Source: Bacteroidales bacterium | GTDB taxonomy: Bacteria > Bacteroidota > Bacteroidia > Bacteroidales > ML635J-15 | Assembly: GCA_028701945.1 (NCBI GenBank) | Contig: JAQVPT010000196.1 | Span: 1 to 6,855 of the forward strand | Length of the DNA: 6,855 nt | Reading direction: 5' to 3' | Shown: positions 1 to 5,735 of the stretch, piece after piece | Layout of the letters: each line of letters opens with the position of its first letter | Numbering within the stretch: the first letter of the stretch is position 1 | Program-made: the position numbers and the translations under genes | Notes under the pieces: model-generated | What the model was told of the DNA's origin: nothing | The model's input: the letters and a program-made list of their open reading frames with translations, nothing else | Database searches by the model: none

Positions 1-401
1 CGTTGACGCCAATATTTGGTCATTGCATTGTCAAAGTCGTATTTTAGATACTCTTCAAAGCTAACAGAGAAAGGGGTTTCTATTATTTCATCGCCAACTT
101 TTTTTACGAAAATGTATGTGTCTGTTTCTGGGTCATAGATTATTTCTGTTTGAACGTCTGTTGGGTTTTCGCCATACAAAGGACTTTTGTCTTTGTTCTG
201 TGTAGGATTTATATTGTCTTCAGGAATAGGATATGGGAGAACAACGTCTTTGATAGTGTCATCAACATAATTATTAACGTTTCCTGGGATGGCATATCCA
301 CCCATATAGTCGTTAATACTAGCATTTGACGGAAACATTATTGAAATCAAACTAATGATCAATCCACCAAAAAATGTATATTTAAAAATTTTACCTATCA
401 A
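1..401 (-). CDS. sprA: SprA, type IX secretion outer-membrane translocon protein (N-terminal part only)
   Basis: Seen: an open frame of 133 full codons runs leftward off the window edge. From a TTG at 399-401 the product begins with a signal-peptide-like segment (Lys4, Lys7, hydrophobic residues about 8-23, possible cleavage after Ala27 in PSNA). The mature part has SPLYGENP (73-80), IIYDPETDTYIFVKKVGD (about 87-104) and SFEEYLKYDF (114-123) followed by AMTKYWRQ. Family knowledge: this resembles the conserved N-terminal region of SprA (Sov), a giant outer-membrane barrel of more than 2000 residues that forms the type IX secretion channel and is needed for gliding where gliding occurs. Neighbours: 11 bases after ruvA on the same strand, an order I recall from other Bacteroidota; no own promoter was seen, so co-transcription is inferred. 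The only in-frame ATG (336-338) would cut the signal peptide away, so TTG is preferred. There is no Shine-Dalgarno-like sequence. Identity is fairly sure, the exact start less so. Confidence 0.85.
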   Translation of the reverse strand, partial: MIGKIFKYTFFGGLIISLISIMFPSNASINDYMGGYAIPGNVNNYVDDTIKDVVLPYPIPEDNINPTQNKDKSPLYGENPTDVQTEIIYDPETDTYIFVKKVGDEIIETPFSVSFEEYLKYDFDNAMTKYWRQ

Positions 402-412
402 GTTTCGTAATT

Positions 413-997
413 TTACAAATAATTCAAAGCCAGTTTAACGGTTTTTTCAAGCGAAATACCAGCATTGTCTTTTAATATCTTTTTCAACACTTTATCGATT
501 GCAGGTTTCGAAAATCCCAACATCGTCAAAGCACTTAACGCATCTTTGTGTAAAGTATTGTTTTGTACACCAAAAATTTGATTTATTTCTGCATCGGTAT
601 CAGCAATCTTATCTCGTAGGTCGATAATAATTCTTTGAGCTGTTTTTATGCCGATTCCCTTTACACTTTTTAATAAATCTACATTGTTTGACGATATCGC
701 TACTAATACTTCGACAGGACTTAGTGACGAAATTATTAGCCTTGCAGTGTTTGCACCAACTCCGTTAACTGTAATTAGTAGTCTAAACAATTCACGTTCT
801 TGTTTGTCAATAAATCCAAATAATAAGTGAATATCTTCTCTAATTATTTCATGGATTAGTAATTGACACTCCTGTCCTTTTTTTAGTTGAGAGAATGTAT
901 TTAAACTTATGTTTATATGATATCCTATACCATTGTTTTCTACAATTGCGTAAGTAGGATTTATTTCAGTAAGATAGCCATTAATATATTCAAACAT
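413..997 (-). CDS. ruvA: Holliday junction branch migration protein RuvA
   Basis: RuvA binds four-way DNA junctions as a tetramer and loads the RuvB motor during recombinational repair. At 194 residues it has the usual length. Domain I (about 1-63) is the OB-fold and ends in REDIHLLFGF (53-62), close to the family's REDxHLLxGF. Domain II holds two helix-hairpin-helix motifs, VNGVGANTA (77-85) and VKGIGIKTA (112-120), which contact the junction backbone. Domain III, the RuvB-binding three-helix part, is about 150-194 (LHKDALSALTMLGFS). The acidic linker between II and III (132-140) is typical. The ATG at 995-997 gives a normal MFEYINGYL start. A promoter lies just upstream on the minus strand (1022-1052), and sprA follows after 11 bases, so ruvA probably leads a ruvA-sprA transcript. 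No key motif is missing. Confidence 0.97.
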   Translation of the reverse strand: MFEYINGYLTEINPTYAIVENNGIGYHINISLNTFSQLKKGQECQLLIHEIIREDIHLLFGFIDKQERELFRLLITVNGVGANTARLIISSLSPVEVLVAISSNNVDLLKSVKGIGIKTAQRIIIDLRDKIADTDAEINQIFGVQNNTLHKDALSALTMLGFSKPAIDKVLKKILKDNAGISLEKTVKLALNYL

Positions 998-1021
998 TTA
1001 AAAAATTATTATTTTAGTCTG

Positions 1022-1052
1022 CAAAAATAAAAAACATATTTGATTGTTCAAT
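1022..1052 (-). promoter_or_regulatory. Predicted ruvA promoter, Bacteroidota type
   Basis: Read on the minus strand, a -7 box TATTTTTG (1022-1029) fits TAnnTTTG, and ATTG (1049-1052) lies exactly 19 bases upstream, keeping the TTG core of the -33 box. The ruvA ATG is about 25 bases downstream, which would give a short leader. The match to the Bacteroidota primary sigma consensus is seen; activity is inferred. Confidence 0.6.
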
Positions 1053-1139
1053 TTTTTCTATAAGTTATATGTAATAATTTGAAAAATAAAAACATCTTCT
1101 ATTATCAGAAATAATAAATGCTCTTACTATTGTATGATA

Positions 1140-1170
1140 TTTGTGCTATAAAAAATAAATAATAACTTTG
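1140..1170 (+). promoter_or_regulatory. Predicted LD-carboxypeptidase promoter, Bacteroidota type
   Basis: TTTG (1140-1143), a 19-base spacer, then TAACTTTG (1163-1170) is a full match to the Bacteroidota consensus TTTG-N19-TAnnTTTG. The final G of the -7 box is the first base of a GTG that could extend the downstream frame, so that GTG cannot be transcribed from this promoter. This favours the ATG at 1194 or 1188 as the real start. Confidence 0.7.
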
Positions 1171-1193
1171 TGGTTAGACATAAAGAAATGCAA

Positions 1194-2099
1194 ATGATTA
1201 AACCTAATTATTTAGTTAAGGGAGATAAAATTATAATTACTAGTCCTGCAGGAAGAGTAAATAAAGAAAGTGTAGATAAGTGTGTGTCGGACTTGATGAA
1301 TTTCGGTTTTAGTGTAGAAGTAACCAAGCACTGTACCTCGAATTATTATAATTATTCGGCTACGGATGAAATACGGCTAGAAGAATTACAGTCTGCTTTG
1401 GATAATAAAGAAGCTGCTGCGATTATGTGTTCTCGTGGCGGATATGGAACTGGAAGGATTTTGGATAAACTTGATTTTTATGGAATGACGAATTATCCTA
1501 AATGGTTGATAGGTTTTAGCGATATAACGCACCTGCATTTAAAACTTAATAAATTGTGCATTATGAGTATTCATGGAGCTATGACTAAGTCTTTCTCGTT
1601 ATCTGAGGATAAAGAATCAGTGCGTAGTTTGATTAATGTTTTGCAAGGTGATAAAATCTCATATTCGTATTCTACTAACAATCTAAATAGAGTAGGAGAG
1701 ACCAAAGCTCAGTTAGTTGGTGGTAACTTGTCGATTATTTATGGTATGCAAGGTACACCTTATGAAATTGATACAAATAATAAAATCTTATTAATTGAAG
1801 ATTTGAATGAATATTTGTACCATTTAGATAGGATTATGATAAATCTAAAACTTTCGGGTAAATTAGCTGGATTGAGGGGGTTGTTAGTTGGTGGTTTTAC
1901 CGATATGAAAGACAATCAAAATCCATTTGGCAAAAATGCTTATGAGATTATTCATGAACATATTGCCGACTATGATTTTCCAGTATGCTTTAATTTTCCA
2001 GTAGGGCATATTAGCAATAATCAATCTATAATAATTGGTGCCACTTATAAGTTTAGTGTGTCAAGCGAAAAAGTAATATTGGAATCGGGAAATCATTGA
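1194..2099 (+). CDS. LD-carboxypeptidase, peptidase family S66 (LdcA/MccF-like)
   Basis: This cytoplasmic serine peptidase is likely to cut the L-D bond that releases the terminal D-Ala from recycled murein tetrapeptides. The product is 301 residues, the usual family length, without a signal peptide. Numbered from the ATG at 1194: KGDKIIITSPAG (9-20) is the N-terminal family signature; CSRGGYGTGRIL (79-90) is the conserved RGGYG loop; GFSD (107-110) carries the nucleophile Ser109; IEDLNEY (201-207) holds Glu202; VGHISNN (270-276) holds His272. Together these give the expected Ser-Glu-His triad. The start at 1194 (MIKPNYLVKGDK) is chosen because it matches the family start. A GTG at 1170 overlaps the promoter -7 box, and the ATG at 1188 would add only two residues. 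The gene is divergent from ruvA and convergent with the mutase. Members that cleave microcin C (MccF) have the same fold, so the exact substrate is uncertain; murein recycling is the default reading. Confidence 0.9.
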   Translation: MIKPNYLVKGDKIIITSPAGRVNKESVDKCVSDLMNFGFSVEVTKHCTSNYYNYSATDEIRLEELQSALDNKEAAAIMCSRGGYGTGRILDKLDFYGMTNYPKWLIGFSDITHLHLKLNKLCIMSIHGAMTKSFSLSEDKESVRSLINVLQGDKISYSYSTNNLNRVGETKAQLVGGNLSIIYGMQGTPYEIDTNNKILLIEDLNEYLYHLDRIMINLKLSGKLAGLRGLLVGGFTDMKDNQNPFGKNAYEIIHEHIADYDFPVCFNFPVGHISNNQSIIIGATYKFSVSSEKVILESGNH

Positions 2100-2166
2100 T
2101 TTCAAGAACCGAGTTTACGAATTCAGTGCAGCTAAAACTATGTTTTGTTCAAATGTATTACAAAAA

Positions 2167-3558
2167 CTAATTTATTAATCCATTTATTTCATTTATAATA
2201 TCCTTTGCAAGTTTGTCTGCCGTTTTTACACTTGAACTTTCAGAATAAATTCTAATTATAGGTTCTGTATTTGATTTACGCAAATGCACCCATTCTTTAG
2301 TTTCGGGAAATTCAATTTTCAAACCATCTATAGTATGTATAGGATTCTCTTTGTATTTATTTTCAAGTGATTTTAAAATCTTATCAACGTCGATGTTTTT
2401 GTTAAGTTCAATTTTATTTTTTGAAATATGATATTGAGGATATAAGTTTTTAATTCCTGAGGCTTTCAACTTTTTTTCAGCCATAAAGGAAAGAAATAGA
2501 GCTATGCCGACTAATGCGTCTCGTCCGTAGTGCGATTCTGGATAAATAACGCCGCCGTTGCCTTCGCCACCTATAACAGCATTTGTTTCTTTCATTTTTT
2601 CAACAACATTAACTTCTCCAACAGCCGATGCATTATATTGCATTCCATATTTTTCTGTAACATCCCTTAGGGCACTTGTTGAAGATAAATTAGAAACTGT
2701 ATTTCCAGGAGTTTTAGATAATACATAATCTGCCACTGCTACAAGTGTGTATTCTTCACCAAACATGCTGCCGTCTTCACAAACAATTGCAAGTCTATCA
2801 ACATCAGGATCCACAACAAAACCTAAGTCAGCACCATGCTCTTTTATTACCGCACTGATTTCCGTAAGGTTTTCTGGTATAGGTTCTGGATTATGCGGAA
2901 AATTTCCGTCAGGAGTGCAATATAATTTAATAATATCGTTTACTCCGAGAGCTTTAAGTAGTTTGGGAATTGCAAAACCACCTACAGAGTTTACACAATC
3001 AATTGCAATTCTGAAGTTGGCTTCTTTTATTAAGTTTTTATTTACTAGAGGTAATTTTAATATTGAGTCGATATGATAATTTTCATAATCTCTTGCGATT
3101 TTAATTTTCCCCAATTTATCTACTGTACTAAACTCAGTAGCCGACGATTTGGTAATCTCCAATAATCTTGCTCCGTCTGCAGCAGTTAAAAATTCTCCTT
3201 TAGAGTTGAGTAGTTTTAAGGCATTCCATTCTATTGGATTGTGGCTGGCAGTAATTATAATACCTCCCGAAGCTTTTTCTTTTATTACCGCATACTCAGT
3301 TGTTGGGGTAGTGGCGAGTCCTAAGTTTAAAACATTAAAGCCCATCGAAGCCATTGTGGATACAATTATATTTTCAATTATCTTGCCTGATGGACGAGCA
3401 TCCCTACCTACAACAATAAGATTTGCATCGTTATTGTTTTCTTTAACCCACTGTCCGTAAGCAACAGCAAATTTCATTATGTCAAAAGGGGTTAGATTGT
3501 CGTTTTGTTTTCCGCCAATTGTTCCTCTAATTCCCGAAATAGATTTTATTAATGTCAT
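2167..3558 (-). CDS. glmM: Phosphoglucosamine mutase / alpha-D-phosphohexomutase
   Basis: The enzyme moves phosphate between C6 and C1 of a hexose phosphate through a phosphoserine. In the GlmM reading it turns glucosamine-6-phosphate into glucosamine-1-phosphate for UDP-GlcNAc, peptidoglycan and LPS. The 463 residues carry all four family loops: ITASHNPIEWNALK (102-115) with the phosphoserine Ser105; DPDVDR (250-255) for Mg2+; GEGNGG (331-336) for sugar recognition, followed by HYGRDALVG; and RKSNTEPIIRIYSE (427-440) for substrate phosphate. The N-terminal SISGIRGTIGG (6-16) is also typical. GEGNGG and RKSNTEP differ from the proteobacterial GlmM forms but are the type I know in Bacteroidota proteins annotated GlmM. 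A phosphomannomutase or phosphoglucomutase role cannot be excluded from sequence alone. The gene converges with the LD-carboxypeptidase gene (67 bases between stops); a possible -7 box lies just upstream at 3575-3582. Confidence 0.88.
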   Translation of the reverse strand: MTLIKSISGIRGTIGGKQNDNLTPFDIMKFAVAYGQWVKENNNDANLIVVGRDARPSGKIIENIIVSTMASMGFNVLNLGLATTPTTEYAVIKEKASGGIIITASHNPIEWNALKLLNSKGEFLTAADGARLLEITKSSATEFSTVDKLGKIKIARDYENYHIDSILKLPLVNKNLIKEANFRIAIDCVNSVGGFAIPKLLKALGVNDIIKLYCTPDGNFPHNPEPIPENLTEISAVIKEHGADLGFVVDPDVDRLAIVCEDGSMFGEEYTLVAVADYVLSKTPGNTVSNLSSTSALRDVTEKYGMQYNASAVGEVNVVEKMKETNAVIGGEGNGGVIYPESHYGRDALVGIALFLSFMAEKKLKASGIKNLYPQYHISKNKIELNKNIDVDKILKSLENKYKENPIHTIDGLKIEFPETKEWVHLRKSNTEPIIRIYSESSSVKTADKLAKDIINEINGLIN

Positions 3559-3574
3559 ATTGTTATTTTGATTG

Positions 3575-3582
3575 CAAAGGTA
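3575..3582 (-). promoter_or_regulatory. Possible -7 box for the phosphohexomutase gene
   Basis: On the minus strand this reads TACCTTTG, a full TAnnTTTG match 16 bases before the ATG at 3558. The expected -33 TTTG is not visible at 17-20 bases upstream (TATC at spacing 19), so only half of the promoter is supported. Confidence 0.4.
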
Positions 3583-3649
3583 ATATTTATAAGTTTCTAA
3601 CGATAAAAATAATAAAAAATGAATAAATATGTTTATTTAGTAAAAAAAA

Positions 3650-3680
3650 TTTGTCTATAATTTAATAATGTGTATTTTTG
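3650..3680 (+). promoter_or_regulatory. Predicted rpsU operon promoter, Bacteroidota type
   Basis: TTTG (3650-3653), a 19-base spacer and TATTTTTG (3673-3680) match the Bacteroidota consensus fully. Transcription would begin a few bases past 3680, leaving a leader of roughly 40 A-rich bases before the rpsU ATG at 3727. A GTG at 3670 that opens a longer frame lies upstream of the expected transcript start. Confidence 0.7.
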
Positions 3681-3726
3681 CAATCCTAAAAATAGAAAAT
3701 ATAATAAAAAATTAATAGTAAAAGAA

Positions 3727-3924
3727 ATGATAATAGTACCAGTAAAAGAAGGCGAAAATATCGATAGGGCCTTAAAACGTTTTAAAAGAAAATTTGAAAA
3801 AACGGGTGTTGTAAAAGAAATGAGACGACGTCAGGCATTTGAAAAGCCTTCTATTACAAAGCGTGAGCAAAAACTACATGCTATTTATATTCAGGGTTTA
3901 AAGAGTCAGGAAGAAAATAGTTAG
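3727..3924 (+). CDS. rpsU: Small ribosomal subunit protein bS21
   Basis: bS21 sits on the 30S platform near the 16S rRNA 3' end and takes part in initiation. The 65-residue product starts MIIVPVKEGENIDRALKRFK and goes on through RKFEKTGVVKEMRRRQAF and KPSITKRE, which is the standard bS21 pattern of basic helices. The ATG at 3727 is chosen over a GTG at 3670: the longer form adds 19 residues unlike the family, and its start lies inside the promoter. Family knowledge: in Flavobacteriia bS21 helps hide the anti-Shine-Dalgarno sequence and its own mRNA can carry a strong Shine-Dalgarno. Here the leader just before the ATG (GTAAAAGAA) shows no such site. xerC starts 75 bases downstream on the same strand; no promoter was found between, so an rpsU-xerC-hpf operon is inferred. 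Confidence 0.95.
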   Translation: MIIVPVKEGENIDRALKRFKRKFEKTGVVKEMRRRQAFEKPSITKREQKLHAIYIQGLKSQEENS

Positions 3925-3927
3925 AAA

Positions 3928-3951
3928 TATGGTATCGCTTACGTAACCATA
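3928..3951 (+). repeat. Inverted repeat in the rpsU-xerC gap
   Basis: TATGGT (3928-3933) and ACCATA (3946-3951) form a perfect 6-base inverted repeat around a 12-base loop, starting 3 bases after the rpsU stop. The first TTACGTAA palindrome overlaps the 3' part of the loop. There is no T-run behind it, so it is not a normal intrinsic terminator. It could be an RNA processing or partial termination point, but nothing proves function. Confidence 0.35.
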
Positions 3952-3994
3952 AGCCTCGTTTTACGTATCAATCTATAAACTGTATATTACGTAA
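3939..3994. repeat. Three TACGTA palindromes before xerC
   Basis: TTACGTAA at 3939-3946, TACGTA at 3962-3967 and TTACGTAA at 3987-3994 lie in the 75-base gap between rpsU and xerC. Centres are 22 and 26 bases apart. The last copy ends 5 bases before the xerC ATG. Such spaced self-complementary sites could be an operator, but no regulator is known to me for them. Confidence 0.45.
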
Positions 3995-3999
3995 AAATC

Positions 4000-4896
4000 A
4001 TGAACATTGAACTTTTTGTTAAATACCTAAAATACGAAAAGAGATATTCAATACATACAATACAATCATACGAAACCGATTTAAATCAGTTTCGTACTTT
4101 TGTATATGAGCATTGTTCTTGTTTTGGAAAAGATGATGAGGCTTGTTTAAATTATCAAAACATCCGTTCGTGGATTGTTGAGTTGTCGCTTAACGATATT
4201 AATGCACGAACAATAAATCGCAAATTGTCATGTCTGAAATCATATATCAAATATTTGAAGAAACAAAATATTATTGATGAGGATCCGATGGCCAAAATTA
4301 TTTGTCCCAAAAACAAGAAACGATTGCCAGAGTTTGTGCAAGAAATTCAAATGAACAAATTAGAGGCAAGCGATGTTTATACTGATGATTTTTGTGGAGT
4401 TAGAGATAAATTTATTGTTGAGATGTTTTATAATACAGGGATGAGATTATCGGAGTTGATAAATATTAAGCATGTTGATATTAGTTTTTCAGACTTATCT
4501 GTGAAAATTTTAGGTAAAGGAAATAAAGAAAGAGTTTGCCCTTTGAATTCTTACACCATTAATATATATAAAAGTTATAAAGATAAGAAACTCGAACACG
4601 GATTTGGAGTTTCAAAAGATGATTGGTTATTCGTTACTGATAAGGGCAATATAATGTATCCAAAATTTGTTTATCAAAAAGTAGTACACTATTTAAGTAA
4701 AGTTACTGTGATAGATAAAAAAAGCCCACATGTTCTAAGGCACACATTTGCAACGCACATGTTAAATCGTGGTGCTGATTTAAATGCCATAAAAGAACTT
4801 CTAGGTCATGTTAGTTTGGCCGCTACCCAAGTATATACGCACAATACATTCGCAAAAATTAAAGATGTTTATAAACAAGCTCATCCACGAGCATAA
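4000..4896 (+). CDS. xerC: XerC-like site-specific tyrosine recombinase
   Basis: Likely one of the two Xer recombinases that resolve chromosome dimers at dif together with the FtsK translocase. The product is 298 residues, the usual Xer length. The N-terminal SAM-like DNA-binding domain is about 1-85 (YLKYEKRYSIHTIQSYETDL). The catalytic domain has the full set: Arg149 (NTGMRLSEL), Lys173 (GKGNKER), His244 and Arg247 (SPHVLRHTFATHML), His270 (LLGH) and the nucleophile Tyr279 (TQVYTH). The tail VYKQAHPRA resembles XerC more than XerD. An integrase role for a mobile element is less likely: its length and tail are Xer-like, it lies between rpsU and hpf with matching base composition, and I saw no attachment-site repeats at the nearby tRNAs. 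hpf follows after 14 bases. Whether it acts as the XerC or XerD partner cannot be settled from one paralogue. Confidence 0.9.
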   Translation: MNIELFVKYLKYEKRYSIHTIQSYETDLNQFRTFVYEHCSCFGKDDEACLNYQNIRSWIVELSLNDINARTINRKLSCLKSYIKYLKKQNIIDEDPMAKIICPKNKKRLPEFVQEIQMNKLEASDVYTDDFCGVRDKFIVEMFYNTGMRLSELINIKHVDISFSDLSVKILGKGNKERVCPLNSYTINIYKSYKDKKLEHGFGVSKDDWLFVTDKGNIMYPKFVYQKVVHYLSKVTVIDKKSPHVLRHTFATHMLNRGADLNAIKELLGHVSLAATQVYTHNTFAKIKDVYKQAHPRA

Positions 4897-4910
4897 AAAA
4901 AGGATTAATT

Positions 4911-5210
4911 ATGAATATAAAGATTCATTCGGTTAAATTTGATGCAGATAAAAAATTAATTGACTACATTGAGGCAAAAGTTGGTAAACTTATGCAGGTT
5001 GCAGATGATATTTTAACTGCCGAAGTGATTTTAAAAATTGATAACTCGGAGAAAAATGAGAATAAAATAGCCGAGGTGAGTATAGATATTCCTCATGGGA
5101 CTGATATTTTCGCTAGAAAACAAAGTAAATCCTTTGAGGAGTCTGTTGATGATGCCACTGCTGCACTAAGGCGTCAGCTTAAAAAGTTCAAAGAAAAACA
5201 ACGAGGATAA
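4911..5210 (+). CDS. hpf: Ribosome hibernation promoting factor, short form (HPF/YfiA family)
   Basis: The protein binds the 30S decoding region of idle ribosomes in slow growth or stationary phase and blocks tRNA and mRNA binding. The 99-residue product is the short form, lacking the C-terminal dimerisation domain of long HPF. The pattern fits the beta-alpha-beta-beta-beta-alpha fold: NIKIHSVKFDAD, helix KLIDYIEAKVGKLMQ (15-29), then strands, with ARKQSKSFEESVDDA (68-82) leading into the basic helix ALRRQLKKFKEKQRG. The ATG at 4911 is preceded by AGGA (4901-4904) with 6 bases between, an unusually clear Shine-Dalgarno-like site for this phylum. It follows xerC by 14 bases, so it is probably co-transcribed with rpsU and xerC. 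An A/T hairpin begins directly after its stop. Confidence 0.93.
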   Translation: MNIKIHSVKFDADKKLIDYIEAKVGKLMQVADDILTAEVILKIDNSEKNENKIAEVSIDIPHGTDIFARKQSKSFEESVDDATAALRRQLKKFKEKQRG

Positions 5211-5241
5211 AAAAAAAATAAAAAAAGTCATTATTTTTTTT
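5211..5241 (+). terminator. A/T-only hairpin after hpf, possible terminator
   Basis: AAAAAAAATAA (5211-5221) and TTATTTTTTTT (5231-5241) are perfect 11-base complements with a 9-base loop, starting right after the hpf stop. Its arms give U-runs on either strand, so it could stop transcripts in both directions. There are no G-C pairs, so strength is doubtful. Its last three bases overlap the -33 box of the tRNA promoter. Confidence 0.5.
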
Positions 5242-5269
5242 GGAGGTAAATAAATAATTCATACATTTG
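5239..5269 (+). promoter_or_regulatory. Predicted tRNA-tuf operon promoter, Bacteroidota type
   Basis: TTTG (5239-5242), a 19-base spacer and TACATTTG (5262-5269) match the consensus fully. The first tRNA begins 55 bases after the -7 box. I saw no equally good promoter between the last tRNA and tuf, so tuf is probably read from here too. Confidence 0.7.
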
Positions 5270-5273
5270 CAAA

Positions 5274-5294
5274 CCTTTTCAGAAAGGGATTTTT
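5274..5294 (+). promoter_or_regulatory. Small leader hairpin with T-run at the start of the tRNA transcript
   Basis: CCTTT (5274-5278) pairs with AAAGG (5283-5287) around a TCAG loop, followed by GATTTTT. It lies at or just after the expected transcript start. The stem is only 5 pairs and may be chance; if real it could mark a pause or a 5' processing site. Confidence 0.25.
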
Positions 5295-5324
5295 ATGTTC
5301 TTTAAAGTATGAATTATTTTTTTG

Positions 5325-5400
5325 GCCGATGTAGCTCAGTTGGTAGAGCAGCTGATTTGTAATCAGCCGGTCGGCGGTTCGAGTCCGTCCATCGGCTCCA
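5325..5400 (+). tRNA. tRNA-Thr (anticodon UGU)
   Basis: The acceptor GCCGATG (5325-5331) pairs fully with CATCGGC (5390-5396); discriminator T5397 and an encoded CCA (5398-5400) follow. The anticodon stem GCTGA/TCAGC (5351-5355, 5363-5367) holds the loop TTTGTAA with anticodon TGT at 5358-5360, reading ACA. The T arm has GGTTCGAGTCC. It is first in the four-tRNA cluster and the only one with an encoded CCA. Confidence 0.97.
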
Positions 5401-5423
5401 ATAAAGTAAGTAATTAAGTAATC

Positions 5424-5506
5424 GGGGAGATACCAAAGTGGCCAACTGGAGCAGACTGTAAATCTGTTGTCTTTCGACTTCGGAGGTTCGAATCCTTCTC
5501 TCCCCA
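5424..5506 (+). tRNA. tRNA-Tyr (anticodon GUA)
   Basis: The acceptor GGGGAGA (5424-5430) pairs with TCTCCCC (5499-5505), with discriminator A5506. The anticodon stem GCAGA/TCTGT holds the loop CTGTAAA with anticodon GTA at 5458-5460, reading UAU and UAC. The 83-base length and long variable arm (around TGTCTTTCGACTTCGG) are as expected for a bacterial class II tRNA-Tyr. The 3' CTA after the discriminator shows that CCA must be added by enzyme. Confidence 0.97.
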
Positions 5507-5523
5507 CTACTAACACTAAGGAC

Positions 5524-5597
<74 letters not shown>

Positions 5598-5604
5598 AAT
5601 AGGT

Positions 5605-5676
<72 letters not shown>

Positions 5677-5735
5677 CAGGTTTTTTTGAAATGAATTTTA
5701 AGTTTTAATTATTAATATAGTAAATATTTTATGCC

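Noticed and set aside
2143..2165. Inverted repeat TTTTGT / ACAAAA between the convergent LD-carboxypeptidase and mutase genes as a terminator
   Set aside because: Only 6 pairs with one G-C and an 11-base loop and no clean T-run; this is expected by chance in such A/T-rich sequence.
5677..5735. Separate tuf promoter in the gap after the last tRNA
   Set aside because: TTTG occurs at 5685-5688, but the bases 19 downstream (ATTATTAA) do not fit TAnnTTTG, so no own promoter is supported.
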